A stretch of 64,000 nt of DNA from Prostheceraeus crozeri (GCA_907163375.1 CAJQUW010003051.1:92614-156613), one strand, 5' to 3'; numbered from the stretch's first letter, positions 12,994 to 25,242 are shown. Translations and numbers: made by a program. Notes: generated by a model not told the origin, from the sequence alone.

Positions 12994-13267
12994 GGATTAT
13001 GATTATGTTGTGAGCCTTGCTGTTGATAATTGAATAAAATATTTGATGAAATTACTTTATTTTATTAGTTTTTAAAGCAATATTTCGGAGTTATGACTCC
13101 ATTCTCAAGTTATACAAGGACAGGAAAAAAAATGTTTCCGATCTTTGTATAACTTGAGAATGGAGTCATAACTCCGAAATATTGTTTTAAAAATTAATAA
13201 AATAAAGTAATTCCATCAAATATTTTATTCAACTATCAGCAGCAAGGCTTACAACATAATCATAATC
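12994..13267. repeat. long near-perfect palindrome (foldback element)
   Basis: Two arms of about 125 bp read as complements of each other with only a few mismatches, around a short centre near 13115-13140. The outer edges are GATTATGATTATGTTGT and ACAACATAATCATAATC. The core includes 'CGGAGTTATGACTCCATTCT' in both arms. Transcribed RNA would form a long hairpin. It resembles a snapback MITE; no clear target duplication was found. Confidence 0.8.
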
Positions 13268-14663
13268 AACTAAAAATTCCATCAAAATGCTGCTTAAGGA
13301 AAATTACGTTTTGGCAATGGACGGATTTCGCAGATTGGCATCTCCGTCGTTGTTGAAGACTGCAGGGGCAATCTCAATAAATGGAATGCCAGCTTGCAGT
13401 GCTGAATCTAATCGAGCTTCTTATCAAATGAATTGCGAAACAATGAGTTTCGAATTTGGATTCAGCATTCAAGCGATCCATTGCAACGGCTACTCTCCGT
13501 TTTCGACTGTTGTCACAATAGCATATGCATCGCATGAGTGGCGGGAGATGCTTCATTGTTTTCCATGGATTTTCCTAGTGCGTTACTTCAATAGATGTTC
13601 TCCATCGACATGCACAAATTGGAACGTGCCTGTATGTTTTCAGTCATTCTTCATTAAAGAAAATTAGCATGAAACTCTGCCACAATTATGACATCTAGTG
13701 GATCATCAAATGTCATGCATAAAACAGTTTAATTCAGCAGAAATTGTGTTCAACTACATCTGAACAAGAAAAAGTTGTTTTTTAGAGTGATGCTTGATAT
13801 TGGGCAAAATGTGAAAAAGTAGCATGCCTTCTTAGATAAATGAGAGAAATCTCGCGATATGTCTCTAGTAATCGATGTTTAGTAGTCCCTGACTCCATTG
13901 AGTCCATTGTAGAAACAGTGGGAAAGTCGCGAAATCATATAACGTCTGCTTACCATGCAGTAATGTGAGACAGACTATATACTTAAGTCAAACTAGGCAA
14001 CTATCTCAAATTACTCATGTTATCAGCATGTGGTAATAGCATTGAGATTACATTGTTCCTCAACTACCTTGTATTTACAAAGTGATCTCAATAAGATTGT
14101 CCGCTTTAAACGCCTAAAAGTGTATTCGGCGTTACCATGCTTGACTACTCGCAAGAAAGTCACAACATTTATGACAAATCATGCATGCTTCGAAAGTGAG
14201 ATGAATTGACGTGGGTCAGTGCAGAATATAGACTCGATTGTTGAAGCGACTTACACGACAGTATGAATAAATACGCAAAACTTTTCAGGTTTAAGTGGCA
14301 TCTGTTATTTGTAGCACAAGCTAGCTTCCGTGTCTACATCATATTCTTTTGTGAATTTACAAACATACACTCTTTAGCAAAATTAATGTTAGATCACTAC
14401 AACTGTTGAAACATCCTAGTGTCTACAACCATTCATTTCATTTGATTACAAAAACATTATATTTCATCTGAAAGGTATTGATTTCCTCTTGAAGATTCAC
14501 AATGAGTATTGGCTACATCTTTGAACGGTTGTCTACTACATGAAATTTTGTCAAACATATCTGCTTTTCTTTAAATGAGAGTTTTGCTATCAAAATCATA
14601 GACTAGAAAAAGGAAACATATATCAGTGTATAGACAAGAGAAAGTACTTTCAGAAAAGTATTT
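13268..14663. other. no firm gene; one unassigned open frame
   Basis: The only longer open frame (13287-13667, 126 codons, + strand) has no recognisable motif. Its complement reads fragments that resemble diverged transposon protein but cannot be assigned. The rest is AT-rich with nothing visible. Confidence 0.4.
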
Positions 14664-14671
14664 GGGCTCAT

Positions 14672-15004
14672 CAGTGGCGTAGCGTGAGTTTCTTGCGCCC
14701 GGATGCGAGATACTCATTTGGCGCCCTCAGCCTCCGTGTTAACCATCTTTGAATCCTCAAATAAGGAGAATTAATCCGATTGACACCGCTCTTAATGCCC
14801 ACAGTCAAATTGGACAATTAAAAGTAGAATTATTAAACATTTAAAACAGCTCATATTTTGTTTAAGAACATTTGAATAAATATAAACTGGATAGTGATTT
14901 AATTTCACTTGTTATGTATTTTTTATGTATTCTTTATTTTTCTGATTTTGCGCCCCTCTTTACCTGCGGCCGCATCCATGCGCATCCCCCTAGCAACGCC
15001 TCTG
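14672..15004. mobile_element. hAT-type MITE with exact 8-bp target duplication
   Basis: The left end begins CAGTGGCGTAGCGTGAG and the complement of the right end begins CAGAGGCGTTGCTAGG, i.e. imperfect terminal inverted repeats with the CAG..CTG ends of hAT elements. The same eight bases GGGCTCAT lie immediately outside both ends (14664-14671 and 15005-15012), the 8-bp duplication diagnostic of hAT insertion. At 333 bp with no transposase it is non-autonomous. Confidence 0.88.
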
Positions 15005-15329
15005 GGGCTCATCAGCAAGAAAATTATGCGCGTAATTGGACACATAGTCATAACTTATGTTACATTGACCCATTCATTTGTTAAGAAGTTGGTAACATAA
15101 GCATGATTTTCATTCAAATTCAGTTCATAACAATCTAATGCATAATGCATATGCTGTGTACATAAATAGTGAAAATGCAGTACCGTAGTTATCGCTCATC
15201 ATTACTTGTTGATTTATCATTTCATTATCAGATGAATGGAGTTTATGATCATGGTGAATCGACAGATTAAAGATAATGATATTCTTAGGGGATATGCAAT
15301 TGGATCAAGTGAAAAATAGCTTACCAGCT

Positions 15330-15868
15330 TCTCTTGCTAAGCTGCACATTTCAAGAAACTCTCCGGTGTTGGCAAAGAGAATTTAGTATAGAGAAACGCA
15401 AAAATGGTATTCGATCAGGACGGAAAAGAATCACTACATCTCGAAGCAACCGATATGTAATCAGATAGGCTGGAATTCACAGATTGTCATTTGCAAGAGA
15501 ACCTATGTGTCTCTGGAGACAAAGGTTTCATTGTGGACTGTATGTCGACGCTTGCAATTTCATATTTCGGGAAGTTAGTGCACCAGCTCACACGAGTGCA
15601 GTAACAGTCTTTTAAGGAACTGCCTGAATACGCTCACTGCCCTGGCCCTCCCGCAGCCCTGATTTGAATACAATACAGCATGTCTGGGATTTCCTCAGTG
15701 GGAACATCAATTGCCATTTTACTCATAAAAACAGCAAAAGAGCTGAAACAGTGGCTTGTAGCAAAATAACAATTGATGCCACAATCTTTTGTTGACTCAT
15801 TGATAAAGAGTATGAATGATCGCATCTCAGCAGTGATCGCAGTTCGTGGAGTTGTCAGCCGATACTGA
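15330..15868 (+). pseudogene. Tc1-type transposase relic
   Basis: Frameshifted remains of a Tc1/mariner transposase. Recognisable pieces in order are 'GRKRITTSRSNRY' from the N-terminal DNA-binding region, a VHQLTR-like stretch near the catalytic core, 'WPSRSPDLNTIQHVWDFL' matching the conserved Trp-Pro..Ser-Pro-Asp-Leu-Asn..Trp-Asp block, and the C-terminal 'MNDRISAVIAVRG' to a TGA stop at 15866. The pieces lie in different frames with stops between, so the gene is dead. No terminal repeats were located. Confidence 0.8.
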
Positions 15869-16040
15869 TTACTTATTGACTTATAGCTATTTTAACAATA
15901 AACACACAAGTTCTCTCAAAATGTTCTCGCATCAAGGAACAAACATAATAGGCTATCATAAGACAGGAAAAGAGGGGTAGATAAAATTTTAGAAGTGCAT
16001 ATAACCGTATGTAACATTAATTTTGCTAAAGAGTGTAGAT
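15869..16040. other. no gene seen
   Basis: Short AT-rich spacer between the Tc1 relic and the tandem duplication. Confidence 0.4.
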
Positions 16041-16279
16041 CTGCAGACAAGATGTGAGCAACTCATGAAACTTCAATTCATAAAGTTAATGTTTGAAATG
16101 ACTTTTTGCAGATTTCTATTTGACCACTAAGAGTGTCAGATATCAGATATCTGAGAGGATATCTGCAGACAAGATGTTAGCAACTCATGAAACTTCAATT
16201 CATAAAGTTAATGTTTGAAATGACTTTTTGCAGATTTCTATTTGACCACTAAGAGTGTCAGATATCAGATATCTGAGAG
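16041..16279. repeat. 122-bp tandem duplication with nested palindrome
   Basis: Two nearly identical copies, one from 16041 and one from 16163, differ by only a few bases (for example GATGTGAGC against GATGTTAGC). Each copy ends with TCAGATATCAGATATCTGA, which can form a small hairpin. Probably a recent slippage or unequal-crossover event. Confidence 0.85.
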
Positions 16280-19200
16280 GTTGTATCCCATTGAGGAAAA
16301 TCATTGTACAACATAGATTTGAAAGTAGACTACATTTTCCATGCTAAGGCTTACAGAATTTTTGGATAAAATCATCGAAATTTATGGGCATTATCCTAAT
16401 TGCCTTCAATAGTGTTCATGACTATAATGCTGAATCTTCCGATATTCTGATCGGATGATACATTTAAACAAATCTTTATCAATTATTTCCAACAGCTTCA
16501 TACCTGAAAAAGTGCAAATTAAATTTTCGATTCTCAATTTTCTCAACACCTGGATTGGACTTGTATTGTAAGTACAATAATATTTCTGATAATTTCCAAA
16601 CGAACTCTTGTACATAAAGAAGTAGACGTTGATATTCTTCATTGGGCCTCTACTCTAAGAGAGTTACTAACTTTTCATAAAATCTGCAATTAAAAAGATC
16701 TTTCTAAACAAGCTTGTTAGCGACATCGTTTTTATATCAGGAATCAGGTTTTTATGCGCAAACTATGGATGACGAATGTCTTGCTCCTGTATACTTTCCA
16801 TTCCGCGTAGCTAGATGTGCATGAACATCATAGAGCAATAAATACCAATTAATTTAAATTCATGCAATTATTAATTTCTATCATCATTTATCTTCCGAAT
16901 CGAAATACTTGAATAGGCATTTGAACTATTGATGTACAACTTCATATTCCCTCTTAAACTTGGACGAATTATCAGTCGCATGTCAAAAGATATACGGGCG
17001 CATTGATATATAGTGAAGGAAATTAACTTATTGACTTAATTAACTGAAGAAAACTAAAGTATAAGAAGGAAACAAAAATCTATTCACTTCCTTTTTTCAC
17101 TCATTTAGTCGAATCACAAAATTGTTACCAGTGCAAATAGTCATTCGTCGGAAGTTGGTCTACATAATTCCAAACAAAGCACTGAGAATCAGGCTTGCAT
17201 AAACCTCGTAAAGAAACTACACGTTGGGTTAATGTCACTGTCATCATCTGAGATCTGCATTTTCTGCACTGTCTGGCACGCTTTTTGTGTTTGTCAATCT
17301 ATGGTTTTGTATATACATACTCGTGTGTTTTTAATACAGAAATATTTTATTAATCCAAATTTCAATGTGACATTGCATTGTTGTTTCAAACACCAAAAAG
17401 AATGTGATGCAATTTCATTAGACATATGATTTATTTATTCTTCAATTCAAGTCTTGAATCAAGGCATTTTTAGAGAAATCATCAAAAGTCAATTCAGCTT
17501 CTATCTCTAAATAGTCAACAAAGCTTTCACATAATAGGTCATAACTACCGAAGGGAGAGTACAATCAGTGATGTAGTCCCAAATTCGCAGGAAGTATAAC
17601 GGTATCATTCTCCATATCCACTACACCATTGAATACAATTTAAATTTGCTGTCACGATAAATCAAATCGCCGAGGGATTTATCCTGTCCACAAAGAGCCA
17701 TCATGTCGCTATATAATCATTTAATAGTACTTTGAAAGATCGGCCGCTGTTTGGGCTTTTGCGATTATTGAAAACATGGCAGTCAGTGGCATTCTTATGA
17801 ATGTTTTCAACTGCAAGTGGTTCGCATATAAATCTATTTGTTTACATACAAGCGAATTTTTCCTCTATTGTAAATTATTCAATCTATTGAGGTCTATAGA
17901 ATTATCTCCTCAGGCTATTTTTCTCGGTAAAGCCTTGGGGGCCTGTTCGGTCCCTTACGATCTTCAAATTGCATGAGACAGGTCCTAAGAGAATTAAATC
18001 GATAAGAATCTCTAAGCTTTGCCTTTAAAGGATGAAAAAGAGAAATAAAGAATGCATGTACATTATAGCCGTCAGAAACAACCCTTCGAAATGATGCAAA
18101 AGCAATTTAACTTTATAAGCATGATAGGCCTGATTATGCAAGATGTTGAGAAAACAAATTTGTGCCATCACAGATCATAGTTAACTATAAACATAAATTG
18201 TGGCTAATGACTAAGAAGACAGACATTCTCGAACGACCCCTTATTGAAATAACCTATGAGTATGTAATACCGTTGCTGGGTAGGCATAATGCCTATACAT
18301 GCAAGCTCAAACGTCAAATGTGGAAATTTTGGTTTTCATTAAGCTGAACAAATTATGAGAAATCTAAGTTTGACTGGGAAAATGCAAAAAATCTAGAGAA
18401 ACTAATTCGCTAGGTCAATTATTGCAATTCATGAAAGCAGGTTCTAGTAATGCATGTGCACTCTCTAGCGAAGTCAATGCTGCATACAAAGCTTGCTATT
18501 TGAAGCTATAATTGCTTTTTAGTTCGTTGATCAACTGAAACTTGTAATCCTGGAACGGAGAAACAGTGCATCATAAACGTATAACTTTAGTGTGTTCATC
18601 TCCATAAAGACCCTCTTACCAGACGGAAGATAATTAATTCATATAATTGAAGATTTAGGGACCATATTAAAGTTATTGCCGTGCACGATCGTGCACGACA
18701 GACTAACCTTTTGTCACATTTCTCCGCACCTGAATCCAAATACATGTGTTATTCACGAAATCACGGACCCACTGCCGTCCGAAAGCAACGCTCCTTTTGA
18801 AGTGTTCCGCTTAACAAAAAAATAATGCAAAATCATTTCAAATTCACAATTTTCATTCAGCATGAAAGTCGGTTGGAAGAGGTTTGAGTTTCTTTGTTCA
18901 CTTCAAATAACACAGTAATTTGTGCACTTTATTTGCATATGTTTTTTGTCACCATTGCCGCAAAAGCCCCATGAATTCCCGCAAATATTACGAGAAGTCC
19001 GTCCTCTTGAGGAAATGATTATATATCTTTCACAAGAGTACCATCTGATCTTTATATGTATCAAATTCTCTCGGTCAGTGCCGAAATATTTGTCTAAATA
19101 TTTGCATTTTTTGCGCGCACTTGCCTACACAAATGTCATTTATTAATCAACATGTTGCCATTACATTCAACAATAAGCACTTGTGAGGATCAATTCATAT

Positions 19201-20670
19201 CTGAAAGTGATGATCATAGTTGATGGAATATTATGTAAGAGTAATAAACTTTCCCATGGAAAGAAATAATTATTGAAATACGGCGTTAAGTTGACGTATT
19301 TATTGACTTGGAATGACTGCTCAACATCCATGCTCAACACAACTAACATGTACGGATGACTGATAATAGCAGTTATCACTCTTAGTCATTTAAAATGCAG
19401 TTCAAAGGGGCAGTCATCAGACATTCTGCATCTCCAAGAACAGAATATTCATTGCCCTTCTGATGATATTTAATATGTGGGTATGGGAAAAGGTTACTTA
19501 TTTGACGACAGCAGCTGACCTAATATCCCAACCAAAGTTGGGTCTTGAGTTGATATCCAAAATATTGGGTAATGAACCCAAGATCTTGGGTAGTACATGA
19601 AGTCAGAAATACATTGCCTGTTTTCAAACACGGTTTTAAAACATGTTTTTTTGTTTTATTGAGAATTTCTTACAGCAGTGGTTTCTTAAAACATCTAATC
19701 TAACTTTCGATTGCAAAAGCTAATGATGGAAGTCTAGATATCATAGTGATCATAGTAGCAACTGTTGTGTGTTTTTATTGGTATTTGGGATCATATTTCA
19801 TGGCAAGAGAATGCACTTAATGTGAGGTGTGCTGCACTTTTGGTGCGGTGCATAAAATTGAACTTTAATTTCCCTTTGGTATTAGCATTCGTTAGTTCTA
19901 ATTCAAAAACTGAGCGCAATTCATAACTTTACTCATTCTATACATCATCATTCACAACACACGATTGCCACATCTTGATATGATAATAAATTTTGTTTCT
20001 ATGATTAATTTGTTCATATTGTATGTCAATAAATTATGTACTTGTGTTATTTGACAATTGACCAGGCTTGCCGTGGGAATTGATTTTGAATTCCAATTCC
20101 CACGGGATTTTTCAGTATTTCCCATCAGAATTCCCATGGCTCACTACTCTTCCTATATACGGTTTATGGTTCTCTTCTTTCGGACTACAAGTCGATTAAC
20201 GGATTTTCGTAATTGAACTGATGAGATTAAGCGCTTTTAGTTGACTTATCTTTTGGATGAAAAGTATTGGCATATCAATCTATCTTATTTTGTAATTTCC
20301 AAAAATTGCAAGTTTTTACTAATTATCAAAAATATCTATCATTTTGTTTCAGGGATTAGTCAATCAATAAAGACGACTTCATCGAAATAGTCTTCGATTA
20401 CATATAGGCCTATACATGCACATATTCGCATGTCTATTCACTCTGATTCACTTCATGCGGTGCGTACTTGTGATGAACATGGCAAACTTCTAGCTCATCA
20501 CAATATCATATTTAAGTTTACAATACAAGTACAGTGCCTGTATACAAGCAATGAAGTCAATACTTCGCCTACGCATATTTCTATGACTTATCAACAGAAA
20601 ACAACTACTGATTTATGAATATGTGATAATACGCTATAACCAAGTACTAATAATGCCAATTACTGGACTC
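16280..20670. other. gene-poor AT-rich interval
   Basis: No convincing gene in about 4.4 kb. Small structures seen are a perfect 16-bp palindrome GTGCACGATCGTGCAC (18681-18696) and a hairpin with a 12-bp perfect stem CCGTGGGAATTG..CAATTCCCACGG (20071-20105). The latter sits beside further AATTCCCAT repeats and may be a transposon end. Confidence 0.5.
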
Positions 20671-20674
20671 GCAG

Positions 20675-22700
20675 CATGATGGCCGCCGTCGGTCCGACTC
20701 CCCCCACGCCTCTGTTCGCAGAGTGTTCCGTGGTCGGCCCGGCCGTGGTGCTTTGATACTAAAAGTCCTTCCCCCCTGTCCCTCGTGGCTTATCAGACTG
20801 CGCCTCTGGTGGCTTCTACCCTCTCTCTGGACGACCGCCGATTTGCGCCGCGTTATTTGAGGGATCTGTCTAGGTATGGCGGGTGTGTGGCCGGCCAGTG
20901 TGTGGCGTGCTGTGCCGGCCCAGGTTGGGAGGGTGGGACTGTCGTTAGCTCACCTGAAAAATTTTACACTAAGTGTCCATCTGAGTGGCTTTGTAATGGG
21001 TTAATAAGTTTTTGTAAATTTATCCAAAGTGTAGGACATTTTCGACCTGAGATTGGAATTGACCGTCTCACCATCACATCTTTTCATTCAAATATTCTAC
21101 ACGGAACTGCCCCTCACCCCTGTCCCCTCCTCTTCTAACTTTGGTTCTAGTGAACGATATTTTGTTCTTAAAGGCGTACTCGTTTGAAAGAGGAAGTCAA
21201 AAACTGCTCGACGGACATTTGTTTGTTCACCGAGTCAATCATATTAAAGATCACAAATGATATCAAACAATCGCTGAGGAGGTCCAGCTATAATGATCTC
21301 CGTTCAAAAGTTTGGAGCCCTGGATTATTACAAAAGATTTCCAGGTCGGAGGTCGCTCACCTGAAAACGGAAAATATCCTAACGTGTCCAGAGTGGACCT
21401 TTGTATGGGTTAATATTATTTTTCAAATTTTGCGAAAACTTTTCCAAAGTGGTGTGGAATTTCGACCTGGGACCCGTCACCAAAACTAATTTTTTACAAT
21501 TACAAAATTTTTCAAAACACGGACCCCCGCCACCCCCTACCCTCTCTAAACTTTGGTTCTAGTGAACGGATTTTGTTCTTAAGGCTACTCGGTTCTGCAA
21601 AGGAAGAAGAAAAACTGCTCGACGAACATTTTTTGTTCGCGATAAATCAATCGCGACTCCAGTATGCAGAACACACCCATAGCTTGCCGTTCAAAATTAA
21701 GAGCTGTTATAATATCAAGATTTTTAAGAGTCGGACGGTCGCTCACCCTGACAATAAATTCCTAATATGTCAGAGTGGGCTTTGTATGGGTAAAATTTCT
21801 GTTTGAAAGACTGAATTATTCCAAATGTGGACATTTCGTTCCTGGGACCGACACCCAAAAACATATTTTTCAATTCCAAATTTTCTAATCACGGGAACCC
21901 CCAAAACCCCCTCTTCTAAACTTTGAGTTTCTCATGTTCTAGTGAATATCGGATTTTTGTCTTAATATTGCTATCTCGTTTGAAAAGAGGAGAAAAAGAC
22001 TGCTCGGACGAACTATTTTTTGTTCGCTGAGTCAACTCGACGGAAGCCCAGTGAGCCGTTCAAAAAAGTTAGAAGTCTGTGTACATTAGATTTTAGGTCG
22101 AGCTCGGAAGCTCGCCTTAAGCTCTCGATCACCTGATTAAAAATCCTAAGTGTCAGAGGTGACTTTGTAATGGAGTAAAATTTCTGTGAGAAATTTTAGT
22201 CACCAAACAGTTGTGAAATTTTTCGACTCGCAACCTGGAAGGAAACCGTCACCAAAAACATTTTTTTCATCAAATTTCACGGACACACCCCCCGCCTCCG
22301 TCCCGCGCCCTCGGGAGAAGCTCGCTTACGAGTCTTGGCTTCTAGTGACGGATTTTTCTGTTCGTGGCAATAGCTCGTTTGAAAAAGCTAAGAGATGAGG
22401 ACATAATTCACTGAAAGGAAACGATGTGTTCCATTATCTGTCTTCGTATCAAAAGTTAGAGCGGTTTTACATATCAATGCATTTTAGGTCGGAGCTCGCT
22501 CACCCTGAAATTTAATCCTAAATGTCAGAGTGGACTTGGGGTATGGGGTAAAGCGATTTCTGAAAATTTTCCGTTAGCTGTGGAATTTCGGCATCTACCT
22601 TGGGAGAGACATCCGTCAACAGAAACATTTACTCTGACTCATCAAATCTTCTTCTGAACGAGGGGGGGAGGTGGGGTCCGTTGAAATTGATGAAAAATGT
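20675..22700 (+). repeat. Polinton terminal repeat with ~385-bp tandem units (copy A)
   Basis: A GC-rich lead-in (GATGGCCGCCGTCG, then Gly/Cys-type GC repeats ending GGTTGGGAGGGTGG) is followed by about 4.5 tandem units. Units begin near 20948, 21355, 21741, 22125 and 22498, each around GCTCACCTGAAA. Shared words in each unit are CCTAAGTGTCAGAGTGG, GGAATTTCGACCTGGGACC, ACTTTGGTTCTAGTGAACGG and CTGCTCGACGAACATTTTT, in that order. Copies differ from each other mainly by indels. The same lead-in and one unit occur at 52.87-53.48 kb at the start of copy B. The last part also resembles the inner edge of copies A and B (ATCTGTCTTCGT). Confidence 0.78.
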
Positions 22701-23440
22701 CTTTGGTTAAGGTCCCAGAGTCGAGTAATTCGGATGTTTTAAATTTTTCAAAAATTTTACACTCACATAGATTCACTTGGAGCTCTCACACTACCTTAAG
22801 GAATTTTATTCACTTGTGGCATGTTACAGTGGACACTTGTGCCTCGACGAGACCAACTGCTGACCGTAGTCATATGAGAATGGTTACAGGTGTCATATGA
22901 TAGCGAATGATGAAAGACCGAACTCCGTTTGCAACAAACCGCATGATCGCCTCTACTCGAAAATGAATACTCATTTCTCGGAGATAGAGCCATTTCTTGA
23001 ATAACACTATCGATCTCTTCTTTCTGTCCGAGCATATATAAACGCCAACGCGACAACGTAAGGCATGATCACTCACTTCATCGAAAGACGACGATTGAGA
23101 AGCGACGGTCGTTCGCTCTGAGCTCCCGAATATCGGGGTGGTGTTTCACAAGGACTCTATCTTTTGGAGTCTAGTGAGGCAAGCTATTCTCTCTTTACTT
23201 CAAAATGTTTTGTAATGATAGAGTTATTGATAGGTGGTCTTTACTACTGATAAATAGACATTATATTTTTCTAAATTAGTGAGTTTATGAGTAGTATAAA
23301 TGCGGATTTTTTAAAAATGTATCTTAAATTACTTTCAGATTTTTTCAAATTCATAGTTATTAACATATTACGACTAAAAGTGTTTTTAAGTATGCTGAGT
23401 TCTAAATCTGCTATCAGATTTGAAATTTAACCTACAACTA
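22701..23440. other. inner terminal-repeat flank, no gene seen
   Basis: No coding region supported. One TATA box (see separate entry) lies near 23035. The downstream 350 bp is AT-rich. Confidence 0.4.
23035..23042 (+). promoter_or_regulatory. TATA box
   Basis: TATATAAA in GC-richer surroundings (AGCATATATAAACGCC), followed about 30 bp later by TCACTCACTTCATC, a plausible initiator. It would drive + strand transcription toward the coiled-coil gene, but no ATG-linked ORF begins immediately downstream. Confidence 0.4.
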
Positions 23441-23445
23441 ACAGC

Positions 23446-23694
23446 CTAGGCAGCTTTGGACAAAGGGGTGTAGAATAGATATCGCCGAGCTTGACTGATC
23501 ACTACCTTCTGAACTCGGCTCTCCTGTTCTACCACATTTCGGGGCACGTGTGGACGAATGATGTCTTCAGCTGTAAAAGAACGCGGGTTTAGACTTCGGG
23601 GGAACGATCTCTCACTTCCGCTGAGTGGATCAGTACAAGGCTCTCGGGCTGTCGACTGGGATCGAGTGCCACTCACTACACTCAAATCTATCAT
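23446..23694 (-). CDS. hypothetical 82-residue protein
   Basis: An ATG-started open frame inside the Polinton left part. The product is Ser/Arg-rich with no transmembrane segment, cysteine cluster or known motif. It is longer than most random frames nearby but has no supporting promoter or poly(A) signal. It could be a real small gene or chance. Confidence 0.25.
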   Translation of the reverse strand: MIDLSVVSGTRSQSTAREPCTDPLSGSERSFPRSLNPRSFTAEDIIRPHVPRNVVEQESRVQKVVISQARRYLFYTPLSKAA

Positions 23695-23927
23695 TCCTGA
23701 CAGTTAAGTGTAATACTTTAGGAATATGACTGTACTACATGATTCCAAAAACTTATACAAATTTCATTATCTTACAGCTAACGATACAAATCAGGCATGG
23801 CTAATGATAAGAATCGCAAATATCATATAAAAAATGTGTGCGTGCGGTCGAATCAATTGCAGTGCGGACGCCAAGGCGCATGTACAGAAGGCGGGCACCG
23901 GCCACATGATATCTTGAATAGGGTTGC

Positions 23928-25076
23928 GTGGCGTGTGTGAAGTGTAGAGTGCTGAAGGGTGATGAGGATGAGGCGCGTTTCTACAGAGTGCATGCTGACT
24001 GTAGTGGTGGTTTAGTGAGTGACTTGAGATTTACGCAGTTGATTGTGGAAGAGAGGGAGCGAATGTTGGCGATCGAGCGAGAGGGTAAGGTTGTGAATGT
24101 TGTTGAGAATGTTGTTGAGAATGATGAGTTGGCGAGAGCGGTTTGCGTCGTTGGAGGGTGAGATTGAGCGAAAGAGAGTGCTTGAGAGTGATGAGAGGAT
24201 GATGTGGATTTAGATAGGGAGCGTGTGAGGAAGCGTGTGAGGAAGTTGAGCTCTTCGTCGTCGGAGGTGTCCAACAATGTCATCACCCCGACCCCGAAGA
24301 GCTCATCTTCCCCAAAAGTGAAGAGTGGTGGGATTCGGTGTGCAGTCGGCGAGGTGGTTGAAAGGATGAAGAGAAGAGGCATGTTTTCGCAGCAGATGGC
24401 GCATGATTTTGTTGGTGAATAAGTAAGAGAGTTGAAAAAAGTGAAGGATGAAGTTGTGAAGGAGTTGGATGAGTTGAAAAAGAAGGAACTGAAGTCGAAG
24501 GAGGTAGCGCGGGATGAAAATATTAGAATGAGGCGTAGTGTGACTGATTTGAAGAAAAGACGCGAGAGTTGGAAGAGAAGAATGATGAGTGTGAGAAGAG
24601 TGCGAGTGCTGCGGAGAGAAGAATGAGAGATGCAGAAGCGAAGTTTGAGGAGATGATGAAGGAGATGAGTGTGTTGAGAGCGAGGAATGTTGAGTTGGAG
24701 AGGACTGTGGCTCGGCGGGGTGATGAGAGGCAGGCGTAGGAGAAGTTGGAGCGCATGATGGATGAGTGGGAACGTGTGAATGAGGATCGTTTGTTTGAGT
24801 TTCACATCCCTATTCGGGATAATCATTTGGCCGGCGAAGTATTGGTAAATCAAAGCCTCGACGAATCAATAATTTGCTATAACGGCCATCCGACGAAAAA
24901 ATGTTTGCACGCCAGCCTAAGAATGCGCGGTCACTTACACAAATTTTCTATTCGGAAGCGCGCGAGACTGCCAAAGGATGGCTAACTTGGTAAGTGAAAA
25001 GTAAATAAGATAGTATATCCCATTCTAATACATATCATTTTCATTGCAGATCTTTGCCCGCCTTCACCACCCCATC
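23928..25076 (+). pseudogene. coiled-coil protein gene, interrupted by frameshifts
   Basis: A run of + strand coding pieces that only makes one protein if several single-base frameshifts are allowed (near 24150, 24200, 24425, 24600 and 24737). The start has a Cys-x2-Cys (MACVKCR). A charged region follows ('LIVEERERMLAIEREGK'), then Ser/Pro-rich linker, then long Glu/Lys/Arg heptad-like stretches ('VKDEVVKELDELKKKELKSK', 'RARNVELERTVARRGDE') predicting a coiled coil of about 150 residues. The last part, 'FHIPIRDNHLAGEVLV', is not coiled. A GTAAGT donor at 24990 and TTGCAG acceptor ending at 25049 indicate a 60-bp intron. The exon after it reaches a TAA inside the first histone-like stem-loop. 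I do not recognise the family. The extended complementary open frame is a composition shadow. Confidence 0.5.
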
Positions 25077-25087
25077 ACGACACTCCC

Positions 25088-25226
25088 GAGAACGAACCAT
25101 CGGCTCTCTTAAGGGCCATCTAGGGGCAAGACATGATAGAACCTCCACGCGCTTTGCCCTGGGCAGTCTTCGGACTGGCGAATACTATCATTAAGTTGAA
25201 TCTGCTATCAGTCAACTTGAACGTTG
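25088..25226 (+). repeat. intergenic cassette repeat, copy 1 (stem-loop + promoter)
   Basis: First of three copies of a ~135-bp sequence that starts GAGAACGAACC, contains the histone-like stem-loop, then GGGGCAAGACATGATAGAAC and TTGCCCTGGGCAGTCTTCGG, and ends near CAGTCAACTTGAACGTTG. It lies between the coiled-coil gene and the next small ORF, so it seems to supply the 3' end of one gene and the 5' flank of the next. Confidence 0.8.
25102..25117 (+). terminator. histone-type 3' stem-loop, copy 1
   Basis: GGCTCT-CTTA-AGGGCC folds into a 6-bp stem (one G-U wobble) with a 4-base loop, the size and composition of metazoan replication-dependent histone mRNA 3' ends. CAAGACA lies about 9 bases downstream, resembling the purine-rich U7 snRNA-binding element. 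In this copy the base after GGCC is AT rather than ACC. The upstream gene's stop lies inside the stem. Confidence 0.55.
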
Positions 25227-25242
25227 CGTCGCGTTAGAGGGG

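Noticed and set aside
13287-13667. 126-codon plus-strand frame
   Set aside because: No motif; begins at the edge of the palindrome and has no promoter or poly(A) support.
20785-21138. 117-codon plus-strand frame in the terminal repeat
   Set aside because: Runs from the GC-rich lead-in into the 385-bp repeat; not conserved in the other units.
23981-24853. 290-codon minus-strand frame
   Set aside because: It is the complement of the Lys/Glu coiled-coil region; its Ser/Leu/Thr-rich product is a composition shadow.
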